From: Pseudomonas sp. S30
GTDB lineage: Bacteria; Pseudomonadota; Gammaproteobacteria; Pseudomonadales; Pseudomonadaceae
NCBI RefSeq assembly: GCF_016518545.1
Contig: NZ_JACVTO010000023.1
Span: 25,825 to 89,824 of the forward strand
Direction of reading: 5' to 3'
Length of the DNA: 64,000 nucleotides
How positions within the stretch are numbered: position 1 is the stretch's first letter; every line of letters begins with the position of its first letter. Positions 16,663 through 24,478 of the stretch are shown piece after piece. Under the pieces are notes generated by a model. It saw only the letters and a list, made by a program, of their open reading frames with translations. It was not told the DNA's origin and made no database searches. The translations under genes were made by a program, and so were the position numbers.

Positions 16663-17199
16663 ATGAGCCGCCTGAACTTCGCTTCACCCCAGAAATCGTC
16701 CTCACCGGGTATCGCCTTCGGCGAGGAACGCAAACTGCGCCTGTTCGTACAGCGACGGGTGCTCAATCAGGATGACGCTGACGATCTCATCCAGCTGACC
16801 TACCTGGAGGCCTGGCGCAACCAGGAAAAATTCCAGGGCCTGGCCAAGCCCGATACCTGGCTGTGCGGCATTGCCCTGAACCTCATCCGCAACCACTTTC
16901 GCCGCTACTACGCGCAGCCGCCACTGAGCAGCTTCGATGAGAGCGAGTTCCACGCGTGCAGCGACGACGTCGACCTGAGCGAGCAGTGCGACAGCCGTCG
17001 ACTGCTCGACCGTACGCTGCTGGCCATGGACGCGCTGCCCCAGGCGATGCGCGAAACCCTATGGACGGCCGTGGACACCGAGAGCAGTTATCGCGATGCC
17101 GCCAAGCGCCTCGGGGTGCCCATCGGCACCGTGCGCTCACGCCTGTTCCGCGCCCGCGAGCAGCTCAAACGAAGCGTCTATGGGGAGGTCTGGCCATGA
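16663..17199 (+). CDS. hrpL: ECF sigma factor HrpL, master activator of the hrp regulon
   Basis: The 178-residue ECF sigma factor has a region 2 containing DADDLIQLTYLEAWRN and a region 4 helix-turn-helix (YRDAAKRLGVPIGTVRSRLFRAREQL). It directs RNA polymerase to hrp boxes. I chose the ATG at 16663 rather than one 90 bases upstream. GAGAGGG at 16648-16654 precedes it, and the upstream ATG would lie before the predicted transcription start. Its stop overlaps the next gene's ATG (ATGA). It is divergent from hrpJ, as in P. syringae. Confidence 0.96.
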   Translation: MSRLNFASPQKSSSPGIAFGEERKLRLFVQRRVLNQDDADDLIQLTYLEAWRNQEKFQGLAKPDTWLCGIALNLIRNHFRRYYAQPPLSSFDESEFHACSDDVDLSEQCDSRRLLDRTLLAMDALPQAMRETLWTAVDTESSYRDAAKRLGVPIGTVRSRLFRAREQLKRSVYGEVWP

Positions 17200-17786
17200 T
17201 CGGCAATCGTCTGAGCAGCCGCCGCGACCTGCCGCACGGCGTGCGTCGCTACACCCCCGACGACCTGCCGGTGATGACCGACATCTTCAACGAAAGCGCT
17301 CTGGGGGGGACCAGTTCGCCGGTGCTCAGAACGTTTTCCCTGAAGGAGATGACGTTCTTCATCGACTGCTTCGTCAAGGAGGGCGACCCGATCTACGTGC
17401 TCGAACGCGGCGGCGAGGTGGTCGCCTGGCTGATCGTCAACCGCTTCTGCTGGGGCGCCCAGGCCTGTCGGCTCACCGGAGAAGTGTCGATCTACGTGCG
17501 TGGTGACCACGTGGGCAGCGGCGTGGGCATTCGCCTGGGCCAGGCCGCCGTGGTGCTGGCCCGTCGTTATGGCTTCGAAACGCTGGTGGCCTGGATCATC
17601 GAGCACAATCAGGCCAGCAGGCGCGGCGTGCAGGGCCTGGGCGCGACGCAGTGGGGGCGTTTCCCAGGCATCGCCCGCTTCGCCCAGACCCGAGCCGACG
17701 TGGTCCTCTATGGGCTGCACCTGATCGAGCCCGCTTCGCCCGCCGCCAGCGCAGAGGCGCCACCGACCCAGGCCGTGCCGGCCTGA
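17196..17786 (+). CDS. GNAT-family N-acetyltransferase coupled to hrpL
   Basis: The 196-residue GNAT-type protein has an N-terminal RRYTPDDLPVMTDIFNES (substrate loop of the phosphinothricin acetyltransferase-like subgroup). Central strands (EVVAWLIVNRF, EVSIYVRGDH), an acetyl-CoA loop region GSGVGIRLGQAAV, and IIEHNQASRRGVQGLGA near the end follow. The substrate is not predictable. It overlaps hrpL by 4 bases and has GGAGG (17184-17188) before its ATG, so it is almost certainly co-transcribed with hrpL from the sigma54 promoter. P. syringae hrpL is monocistronic as I know it. The last 20 residues are low-complexity Ala/Pro. Confidence 0.86.
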   Translation: MIGNRLSSRRDLPHGVRRYTPDDLPVMTDIFNESALGGTSSPVLRTFSLKEMTFFIDCFVKEGDPIYVLERGGEVVAWLIVNRFCWGAQACRLTGEVSIYVRGDHVGSGVGIRLGQAAVVLARRYGFETLVAWIIEHNQASRRGVQGLGATQWGRFPGIARFAQTRADVVLYGLHLIEPASPAASAEAPPTQAVPA

Positions 17787-17792
17787 CACCAG

Positions 17793-17822
17793 GGCTCGCC
17801 TGGCCCACCGCCCGGGCGAGCC
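17793..17822. terminator. Bidirectional terminator between GNAT and P450 genes
   Basis: GGCTCGCC at 17793-17800 pairs perfectly with GGCGAGCC at 17815-17822 between two convergent genes (stop codons at 17786 and 17825). No T tract is present. Confidence 0.65.
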
Positions 17823-19049
17823 TCATCCACCGTGTCCGTTCACCGACCAGCATACCGGCAAGGCGCGCGGCCCGCGGAAATTAGGCACGTAGCGCCATTG
17901 CACGGCGTCGGCTGCCACCGCCAGGCGCAATTCCGGACAACGCCTGAGCAAGGTGTTCAAGGCGATTTCCAGTTCCTGCCTGGCCAACGAAGCGCCCAGG
18001 CAATGATGAGCTCCCTTGCCGAACGACAGGTGCGGGCACGCCGCCCGGGTGATGTCGAAGGTATCGGGGCGCTCGCACAGCGCCGGGTCGCGGTTGGCCG
18101 ACCCCACCACCGCCATCAGCAGTTGCCCGCGTTGCAGAGACTGCCCCGCCAGCTCAGTATCCCGGGTCACGAAACGCACCATGGCCCGCTCCACCGAACA
18201 ATCGTAACGCAGCAGCTCCTCCACGGCAGCGGGCATCGACCGTGGATCGTCGCGCAAACGCCACAGCGCCTGGGGATGCTGCACAAGCAGGTAGACCGCG
18301 TTGCCGATCATCGACGCCGCCGTCTCGTGTCCGGCGACGATCAGCAAGGCGATCATGCTGCACAGCTCACTGTCGCTGAGCGCCTTGCCCTCTTCCTCCA
18401 CCTGCACCAACGCCGACACCAGGTCATCGCCAGGGCTGGCCCGCCGCTGCTCGACCAAGGCCAGCATGTAGTGCGCGAACTCGCCATAACAGCGCTGCAA
18501 TGCGCTCAGGTCGTGACCCACCTGCTGGACGATCAGCTGCGACCAGCGGCGAAAGTCGTCCCGGTCCTGCGCAGGCACGCCCAGCAGCTCGGCGATGACG
18601 ATGATCGACAACGGGAACGCGAACTGCTTCACGACATCCATGTGACCCTCTGGCCCGACCTGGTCGAGCAAGGTCTCGGCGATCTGCTCGATACGTGGGC
18701 GCAGCGTATTGACCGCCTTGAGCGTGAACGCCTTGTTCACCAGCCGACGCAAACGCCGATGCTGCTCGCCATCACGGTTGAGCATATGCTCGTTGAGAAA
18801 CGCGATGGCCTGCTCACCGCCCATCATCGCCGCGAACTGCGCGCTGATACGCCCCGGGTCACGGGCGAACCGCTCGCTGTCCAGCAGCACCGTCTCGACC
18901 TCCCGGGCGCCGGTCACATACCAGATCGGTAACTGCCCTGGCGGCTGGCTGAGGAACACCGGCGCGACATCGCGCAACGTCGCGTAGTGCCGATAGGCAG
19001 CATTACGAAAGGCCTCGCTGTTGAAGTCGAGGGTGGATTCGAAGGCCAT
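17823..19049 (-). CDS. Cytochrome P450
   Basis: The 408-residue soluble bacterial P450 has I-helix AGHETAAS (oxygen-binding Thr), K-helix EELLR, and heme loop FGKGAHHCLGASLARQE with Cys350 as heme ligand. The length and form resemble CYP107/CYP105-like enzymes; the substrate is unknown. The start at 19049 has GGAG seven bases upstream; the frame stays open further upstream only because it is antisense to the next gene. No ferredoxin or reductase gene is adjacent, so redox partners must lie elsewhere. A weak hrp-box-like sequence precedes it. It is convergent with the hrpL-GNAT unit. Confidence 0.94.
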   Translation of the reverse strand: MAFESTLDFNSEAFRNAAYRHYATLRDVAPVFLSQPPGQLPIWYVTGAREVETVLLDSERFARDPGRISAQFAAMMGGEQAIAFLNEHMLNRDGEQHRRLRRLVNKAFTLKAVNTLRPRIEQIAETLLDQVGPEGHMDVVKQFAFPLSIIVIAELLGVPAQDRDDFRRWSQLIVQQVGHDLSALQRCYGEFAHYMLALVEQRRASPGDDLVSALVQVEEEGKALSDSELCSMIALLIVAGHETAASMIGNAVYLLVQHPQALWRLRDDPRSMPAAVEELLRYDCSVERAMVRFVTRDTELAGQSLQRGQLLMAVVGSANRDPALCERPDTFDITRAACPHLSFGKGAHHCLGASLARQELEIALNTLLRRCPELRLAVAADAVQWRYVPNFRGPRALPVCWSVNGHGG

Positions 19050-19080
19050 GGACAGGCTCCAGGGTGAGGATCGTTGCCCT

Positions 19081-19109
19081 TGAGTGGCCCGACTCGCAGA
19101 AAAGATCCC
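19081..19109 (-). promoter_or_regulatory. Weak hrp-box-like sequence before the P450 gene
   Basis: On the minus strand GGGATC (19104-19109) and a perfect CCACTCA (19081-19087) are 16 bases apart. The -35 half matches only 4 of 6 positions, so function is doubtful. Confidence 0.3.
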
Positions 19110-19130
19110 CTCTGGCGTGACTCGGCAGGA

Positions 19131-19159
19131 TGAACCGTTTGCAGCGGCGCGCTCACTCA
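19131..19159 (+). promoter_or_regulatory. hrp-box-like promoter before the serine hydrolase gene
   Basis: TGAACC at 19131-19136 and TCACTCA at 19153-19159 are 16 bases apart, one mismatch from consensus in each half. It ends 31 bases before the ATG at 19191, the right distance for an HrpL promoter. The shcM box has the same TCACTCA form. Confidence 0.55.
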
Positions 19160-19190
19160 AAGGGACCTTCGCCCCTTCGAGAAACCGACC

Positions 19191-20348
19191 ATGACCTCCC
19201 CTGCCCTCGTCCATGGCCAGTGCCACCCTCGCTTCGAGCCCGTGCGCACGGCCTTCGCTGAACTGATGCAAAGCCCCTTCGAACGCGGCGCTGCCCTGTG
19301 CCTGCAAATCGACGGCGAAACCGTCGTCGACCTCTGGGCAGGGCAGGCCGGCCCCGAGGCGGACCGCCTCTGGCATCAGGACACGCTGCTGAACCTGTTT
19401 TCCTGCACCAAGCCGTTCACCGCAGTGGCGATCATGCAAATGGTGGGTGAAGGGCGACTGGACCTCGATGCGCCGCTGTGCCAGTACTGGCCAGCCTTCG
19501 CCGAGGCTGGCAAGGCCTCGATCACCCTGCGCCAGGTGCTGTGCCACCGGGCCGGGCTGCCCGCGCTGCGCGCACCCCTGGCGCCGCACACCCTGTATGA
19601 CTGGGACGCCATGGCGCAGTTGATCGCCACGGAGCAGCCCTGGGCCGCTGCCGGTGAACGCCAGACCTACTCGCCCCTGCTGTTCGGCTGGATCCTGGGC
19701 GAGCTGCTGCAGCGGGTAGACGGCGTACCACCGGCCCAGAGCATTTGTCAGCGTGTGGCCGCGCCCCTGGGACTGGACTTCCACCTCGGCCTGGACGACG
19801 CGACCATGACCCGCTGCGCCTTCATGGCGCGCACCCGCGAAGACATCGTCGATCCCGCCTTCGCCCGGGTACTGCAGGACGTGCTGACCAGGCCGACAGC
19901 CATGAGCGCCCTGGCCTTCGCCAATCCGCCAATGGTCCTGGGACGCAGCAACGAGGCCGGCTGGAAGCGCATGACCCAACCCGCTGCCAATGGCCACGGC
20001 AACGCCCGCAGCCTGGCGACCTTCTACACAGGCCTGCTCGACGGACGCCTGTTGGAGTCGCCGATGCTCAATGAAATGCTGCGCGAACACAGCGCCGAGT
20101 ACGATCCCACCTTGCAGACCCCGGCTCGCTTCGGCCTCGGGGTGATGCTCGACCAGCCGAACGTGACCAATGGCAGCTATGGCATGGGCCGCGAGGCCTT
20201 CGGTCACATGGGCGCCGGCGGTACGGTCGGTTTCGCCGATCCGCAGCGCGGCGTGGCCTTCGGCTTCGCCTGCAACACGATCGGTTCCTATGTACTCATG
20301 GACCCTCGCGCTCGCCAACTGGCCAGCGCCGCCGCCCACTGCCTGTAG
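19191..20348 (+). CDS. Serine hydrolase of the beta-lactamase/class C (EstB-like) family
   Basis: The 385-residue protein has the Ser71-Cys-Thr-Lys74 catalytic SxxK motif (LFSCTKPF), a Tyr160 motif (QTYSPLLFGWILGEL) and a C-terminal GHMGAGGTVGFADP segment corresponding to the KTG region. Family members are esterases, transesterases or D-aminopeptidases rather than true beta-lactamases. No signal peptide is visible, so it probably acts in the cytosol unless it is exported another way. It is divergent from the P450 gene and has a hrp-box-like promoter. Its substrate is unknown; a partnership with the P450 is possible but unproven. Confidence 0.92.
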   Translation: MTSPALVHGQCHPRFEPVRTAFAELMQSPFERGAALCLQIDGETVVDLWAGQAGPEADRLWHQDTLLNLFSCTKPFTAVAIMQMVGEGRLDLDAPLCQYWPAFAEAGKASITLRQVLCHRAGLPALRAPLAPHTLYDWDAMAQLIATEQPWAAAGERQTYSPLLFGWILGELLQRVDGVPPAQSICQRVAAPLGLDFHLGLDDATMTRCAFMARTREDIVDPAFARVLQDVLTRPTAMSALAFANPPMVLGRSNEAGWKRMTQPAANGHGNARSLATFYTGLLDGRLLESPMLNEMLREHSAEYDPTLQTPARFGLGVMLDQPNVTNGSYGMGREAFGHMGAGGTVGFADPQRGVAFGFACNTIGSYVLMDPRARQLASAAAHCL

Positions 20349-20393
20349 TCGTCCCGAGGCTGGACGCCCGTCCTGTTCACGCCGCGAGCAGGC

Positions 20394-21503
20394 TCAGGCG
20401 CCCGGTGGCTCGTTGGCCTGGGCGATGGCGTCGGAGTCGGCCGACACCGCCGGCGCCGCGACAGGCCCAACCTCTGGATACTGTGCCGCCCTGACGATCA
20501 TGTCCGGCTGCGCGGTCAGCCGGGCCGAGGCAGTCACGGGCAGCAGCAGCCGTCCACTGGCCTGCCCTCGGGCAGCCGGATTGAGCAGGCGCAGTTCACG
20601 CTCATGCACCCCGGACAACTGCGCCAGGTGCGCAAGGTTCACCGGCTCCTGCAGAGCGAGCATCTGGAAGTACGGCTGGTCGGCGATAGGCACCAGCTCG
20701 ACACCATACTCGGCGGGCGCATTCACCAGCTGCGACAGCGCCAGTAGCCGCGGCACATAGTTCTGCGTCTCGCCCGGCAGCGACAGGTCCCAGTACCGGG
20801 TCGCCAGGCCACGGGCCTGGTTACGCGAGATGGCCTCGCGCACCCGTCCCTCCCCGGCGTTATAGGCGGCCAGCGCCAGGAGCCAGTCGCCCTGGAAATA
20901 ATCGTGCAGGTACGCCAGGTAATCCAGCGCCGCGCGGGTGGACGACGGAATGTCCCGACGCTCGTCATAGCCGGCGCGTTGCTGCAACTGGAAACGCCGC
21001 CCGGTGGCGGGTACGAACTGCCACAGCCCCATGGCCTGGGCCGACGACTGTGCCGAGGGGTTGAAGCCGCTTTCGATGGCAGGCAGCAGGGCCAGCTCCA
21101 GCGGCATGTTGCGCTTGCTCAACTCGCCGACGATGAAATGCAGGTAGCGGCTGCCGGCATGCCCGGTCTGGGTGAGAAACCCCGGCCGCGCCATCAGCCA
21201 GCGGCGCTGTTCGTCGACTCGGGTCACGTCGCCAGTGGCGCCCAGCAGCGAAAAACCCTGGCGCATGCGCGTCCACAGGCTGCCATCGGCGGCCACCGGC
21301 CGCTCCTGGATCTGCACCCGCTCCTGCGCCACCACCGTGCGCCAGCGCAGTTGCGAGCGGTAGTGCTCAGCGGCGAGCGGGTGGTCCAGGTTCAGCGGCG
21401 GTTCGAGGTGCTGGCAGCCGTGCAGGAGGGCGGCCATGGCCAGCACGGGCACCGCCCTGGGGGCAGCACGACAGACCGACGAGGCGAGAAATGAACGGGA
21501 CAT
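20394..21503 (-). CDS. hrpH: HrpH-like lytic transglycosylase (MltD type, lipoprotein)
   Basis: The 369-residue protein has a lipoprotein signal with lipobox LLHGC (Cys30). An SLT domain follows at about 125-270, with catalytic Glu144 in LLPAIESGFNPS, then AMGLWQFVPATGRRF and AYNAGEGRV. A short LysM-like segment (about 295-335, LAQLSGVHERELRLLNP) is near the end. It should cut peptidoglycan to let the T3SS pass. The start at 21503 fits a lipoprotein leader and lies 32 bases from a perfect hrp box. P. syringae HrpH (first ORF of the conserved effector locus) is an MltD-like, HrpL-controlled transglycosylase. Confidence 0.9.
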   Translation of the reverse strand: MSRSFLASSVCRAAPRAVPVLAMAALLHGCQHLEPPLNLDHPLAAEHYRSQLRWRTVVAQERVQIQERPVAADGSLWTRMRQGFSLLGATGDVTRVDEQRRWLMARPGFLTQTGHAGSRYLHFIVGELSKRNMPLELALLPAIESGFNPSAQSSAQAMGLWQFVPATGRRFQLQQRAGYDERRDIPSSTRAALDYLAYLHDYFQGDWLLALAAYNAGEGRVREAISRNQARGLATRYWDLSLPGETQNYVPRLLALSQLVNAPAEYGVELVPIADQPYFQMLALQEPVNLAHLAQLSGVHERELRLLNPAARGQASGRLLLPVTASARLTAQPDMIVRAAQYPEVGPVAAPAVSADSDAIAQANEPPGA

Positions 21504-21534
21504 GAGCGGTCGACCTTGAATGAAGTGGCGCCCA

Positions 21535-21563
21535 TGGGTGGCCAATACCAGGACGACGGTTCC
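21535..21563 (-). promoter_or_regulatory. HrpL box for the hrpH-like gene
   Basis: On the minus strand GGAACC (21558-21563) and CCACCCA (21535-21541) are 16 bases apart, a perfect hrp box in the 163-base divergent gap. Confidence 0.93.
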
Positions 21564-21588
21564 CCGCAGCCGACCCGAACCTGACCGT

Positions 21589-21616
21589 GGAACCGAAATG
21601 TCGCCAGCGTCACTCA
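21589..21616 (+). promoter_or_regulatory. HrpL box for shcM-hopM1
   Basis: GGAACC at 21589-21594 is followed after 15 bases by TCACTCA (21610-21616), one mismatch from CCACNNA. It ends 50 bases before the shcM ATG and is back to back with the hrpH box. Confidence 0.85.
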
Positions 21617-21666
21617 TCAGGTGCAGCAGGCGCCTTTCGCGCCTGGATGACACCACGAGGTCAATC

Positions 21667-22158
21667 ATGGCGGCACCCTCCTATTGCAGGCTGATCGATC
21701 AGCTCTGCGCTATCACGATGATCCCCTGCCCCAGTGCGTTCTACGAACAGACCAACCTGTCGGTCAAGGAAGTCGACTTTTCCCTCAAGCATACCCCCGG
21801 CCCGGGCGAGGGTGACGTGTTCATCTACGCCAGCTTCGGACCCTTGCCCACCGCCAATCGCGAAGCCGTTCTGCAACGGCTGCTGGAAACCAACCTCTAT
21901 CTGCTCAGCGGGCCTCACTGCCCCTCGCTGTCGTACAACAGCGAGAGTGGCCACGTGATCCTGATCGGTCACGTGCCGCTGGACGACCTGGCTGCCGAGC
22001 ACTTGCTGGGGCTACTGGGCGGTATCGCCGACATGGCCTCGAACTGGCGCATTAATTACTTTCTGGATGCCTCACAACCCCACCGCCAACCGACCCCCGT
22101 GCAGGCGTCTACCCCTCTCAACCGCCCGTCAGGCCTGAGCAACGCCTTGGCGCAATAG
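21667..22158 (+). CDS. shcM: ShcM-like type III chaperone for HopM1
   Basis: The 163-residue CesT-family chaperone has helix 1 YCRLIDQLCAI, strands with an acidic turn, and AVLQRLLETNLYLLSGPHCPSLSYNSESGHVILIGHVPLDDL, the classic ShcX segment, then a C-terminal helix. GAGG stands before the ATG at 21667. It directly precedes hopM1 by 10 bases, the same gene pair as shcM-hopM1 in P. syringae, and its length is close to ShcM as I remember it. It binds the effector N-terminus and is needed for its translocation. It is co-transcribed with hopM1 from the hrp box. Confidence 0.9.
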   Translation: MAAPSYCRLIDQLCAITMIPCPSAFYEQTNLSVKEVDFSLKHTPGPGEGDVFIYASFGPLPTANREAVLQRLLETNLYLLSGPHCPSLSYNSESGHVILIGHVPLDDLAAEHLLGLLGGIADMASNWRINYFLDASQPHRQPTPVQASTPLNRPSGLSNALAQ

Positions 22159-22168
22159 GAGAAACAGC

Positions 22169-24298
22169 ATGGCAGATCTATCCGTAAGCCAGGGCCAAAG
22201 CCTGGCAGCCTTGCGTCAGCAATCGGACGACGCGATCACACCGGTAACGGCCCACCTCTCAGGGCAGGTTCGTCCCTCCACCACGCCCCTGGTGCCTTAC
22301 CATTTCACCGGCGCACCCAGCCAGACCCATCAGCAGGCACTGGCCAGCAAGCATGAACGCTTGCAGGGATTGATCAGCGGGCTAAGCAAGCAGGACCGGG
22401 AGGCCAATCCCATCGGTTTCGCTCGCGAGCAGATGAAGCTCGAAGGCGAGGCGCTGGCCTCTGCACCGGGCATGGGCTTCAAGGATATGCACCAGCAACT
22501 GGCTGGGCTGGGTGGCACGCCCCATGCCATGCTGTCAGGCCGTGAGGAGACCCAAGCCTTCATCGCCGATTTCGACAGCTACCTGGGCAAGAGTGCCGAG
22601 ACCCGCCAACAGGACGGCGGTTTCGGTGCGCTCTGGGACGCTCACTGCGAACGGGTGGGCGATACCCTTGGCGCGTACCATTCGCTGTGTCAGGAAGTGA
22701 TCGAAAAATCCCAGAGCCACGAAGACCTGCCGCATCTGCACCGTAGCCATGAAGCCTTCCGTGGCTACGCCAAAGGCGTGGTGAAGACCATGACCGAAGA
22801 CATGCCGGCGCGTCTGAACACCTTCCTGCAAAGCCGTATCGATCATGCGCAAGCGGCTGCGGGCAATACCCAGCTGTCCGTGACCGAGCAGCAGCAAGCG
22901 CATACCGAGTTGACTCAACTGCAGGCGGTGCGCACCGAGCTTCGAGCGTTCATCGAAAAAGACCAAGAGCAGCCGGCGACGTCCACCCCGCTCGACCAGG
23001 CGACCAAGGCCAACAAGCCGCTGGACAACGCCCTGAAGAACGTCGCTCGCGAGGACCATATCGCCGAACTCAAGACCCACTCGGGCTTCGTCACCGGTCT
23101 TGCGGTGTTCGCTGACGCAGGCATTCCCCAGGGCGTCGCGTCGGCCGGGCACTTCGGTGCAAGTACCTCGGCGATCGATGAGCAGATGGCCGGTGCCCCG
23201 TTCGCCCAGCACCTGGCCGCCACTTCGACGGTCCTCGGCGCCTCGCACAAGGTGATCAGCGACGGTATTCGGCCATTCGTCCAGGCGGCCGTGGACAAGA
23301 CCATCGGCAGGGGGCTGGCCAAGGTCGACCCCATGTCCGTCTATCCACAGCCCCTGAAAGACATCACCAAGGACGGGCTGCGCGTCGCCAACCCGAACTT
23401 CGACGCGCTCAAGACCAGCCAGAAAGACAAGCGCGACGATTTCAAGCGGCTTCAGAACGCCAACAACTTCGGCACCATGAGCGGCGACTTCGCCGGCTAT
23501 CTGGCCTTCGGTACCGCCCATGCGGTGCGCGAGCTGTTGAATCAGTTCGCCTCGGTGAACGCTTCAGGCATCGGCGCACGTTCGCTCGCGTCCGCGGCGG
23601 GCGGCATGTTCATGGCCGGTGGCCAGGCCGTGGCCAAGTACAGCCAGACCCACGGCGAGGAGCGCATTCCCACCTACCGTGTCACCCAGGAGAACCGCGA
23701 TTGGGGCGAAGTGATGCCCAGCACGCTGCGCGATGCGGTCGGCAAGCTCAACCCCGCCAACATGACCAACCTCAGCGACTTGCTCGGGCGGATAACCGGC
23801 GCAAGTCCCGGGGTCGCCATGCGCATGGGAGCTGGGGATGCCGCTGCCGTCGGTGAGAACGCCGCTGACAAGGAAAAGATGGAGCAGGTGATCACCACGT
23901 TCTTCTCATCGGGACTGACCTTGCTGCCGTTCTTCGCCAACGCCGTGGCGGCGCCTCTGGAGAACAAGGCCTTGCATGGCAAGGACGAGCTCGCCAAGCG
24001 CCCGGGCGTCGCGATGCAGAACGTTCTGCATCCCGATCGCGAGACCCTGCCGCACACGCAACCGGTCGGCGTGCGACGCAACCTGGAGAACATCTATCAC
24101 GTGACCCGGGGGCTGACCCAAGTGGTGCCGCAGACCACGGTCGGAGTGGTCAATATGGCCAGCGACGCGATCAGCAGCGGTGTCAGGAACCTGAGGCGAC
24201 CGGCCGCCGACGACTCCGTCGAACTGGCCGAGCGCGGCAAGTCCACGCCGCAGAGCAAACCCACGGGTGAAGGACCCTCCAGCAGCAAACCCGCCTGA
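22169..24298 (+). CDS. hopM1: HopM1-family type III effector
   Basis: The 709-residue protein matches P. syringae HopM1 in length (about 712) and in conserved blocks I remember: YLAFGTAHAVRELLN and ARSLASAAGG at about 442-480, and HPDRETLPHT from residue 621 followed by a NIYHVTRG segment. The N-terminus is Ser/Gln/Thr rich without a signal peptide, as type III signals are. HopM1 suppresses plant immunity by acting on vesicle traffic (AtMIN7 degradation) and promotes water-soaking. GGAG lies before the ATG. No frameshift or truncation is seen. Similarity is by eye from memory and weaker in the N-terminal half. Confidence 0.9.
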   Translation: MADLSVSQGQSLAALRQQSDDAITPVTAHLSGQVRPSTTPLVPYHFTGAPSQTHQQALASKHERLQGLISGLSKQDREANPIGFAREQMKLEGEALASAPGMGFKDMHQQLAGLGGTPHAMLSGREETQAFIADFDSYLGKSAETRQQDGGFGALWDAHCERVGDTLGAYHSLCQEVIEKSQSHEDLPHLHRSHEAFRGYAKGVVKTMTEDMPARLNTFLQSRIDHAQAAAGNTQLSVTEQQQAHTELTQLQAVRTELRAFIEKDQEQPATSTPLDQATKANKPLDNALKNVAREDHIAELKTHSGFVTGLAVFADAGIPQGVASAGHFGASTSAIDEQMAGAPFAQHLAATSTVLGASHKVISDGIRPFVQAAVDKTIGRGLAKVDPMSVYPQPLKDITKDGLRVANPNFDALKTSQKDKRDDFKRLQNANNFGTMSGDFAGYLAFGTAHAVRELLNQFASVNASGIGARSLASAAGGMFMAGGQAVAKYSQTHGEERIPTYRVTQENRDWGEVMPSTLRDAVGKLNPANMTNLSDLLGRITGASPGVAMRMGAGDAAAVGENAADKEKMEQVITTFFSSGLTLLPFFANAVAAPLENKALHGKDELAKRPGVAMQNVLHPDRETLPHTQPVGVRRNLENIYHVTRGLTQVVPQTTVGVVNMASDAISSGVRNLRRPAADDSVELAERGKSTPQSKPTGEGPSSSKPA

Positions 24299-24303
24299 TC
24301 CCT

Positions 24304-24336
24304 CCGTCGGCCCCGTGCTCGCGCAGGGGCCGACGG
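24304..24336 (+). terminator. Terminator hairpin after hopM1
   Basis: CCGTCGGCCCC at 24304-24314 pairs with GGGGCCGACGG at 24326-24336 (11 bp, loop 11), beginning 6 bases after the hopM1 stop. No T tract follows. It marks the apparent right edge of the accessory region. Confidence 0.7.
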
Positions 24337-24478
24337 CCGGGATCCCGTCGGCATGAATTGGCAGTGGTCCTCGCACAGGCGAGCGGGTATAACGGCGAAC
24401 CGAAGCGCTGGCGTCAGGTCTGATCCGAAGGTCGACCCCCATCGCCCCGTTCCCGCTGTCATACTCCCGGAGATTCAC

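Noticed and set aside
19050..20339. Upstream extension of the P450 reading frame to 838 codons
   Set aside because: The added part is antisense to the serine hydrolase, lacks any domain, and the P450 has its own ribosome site at 19049.
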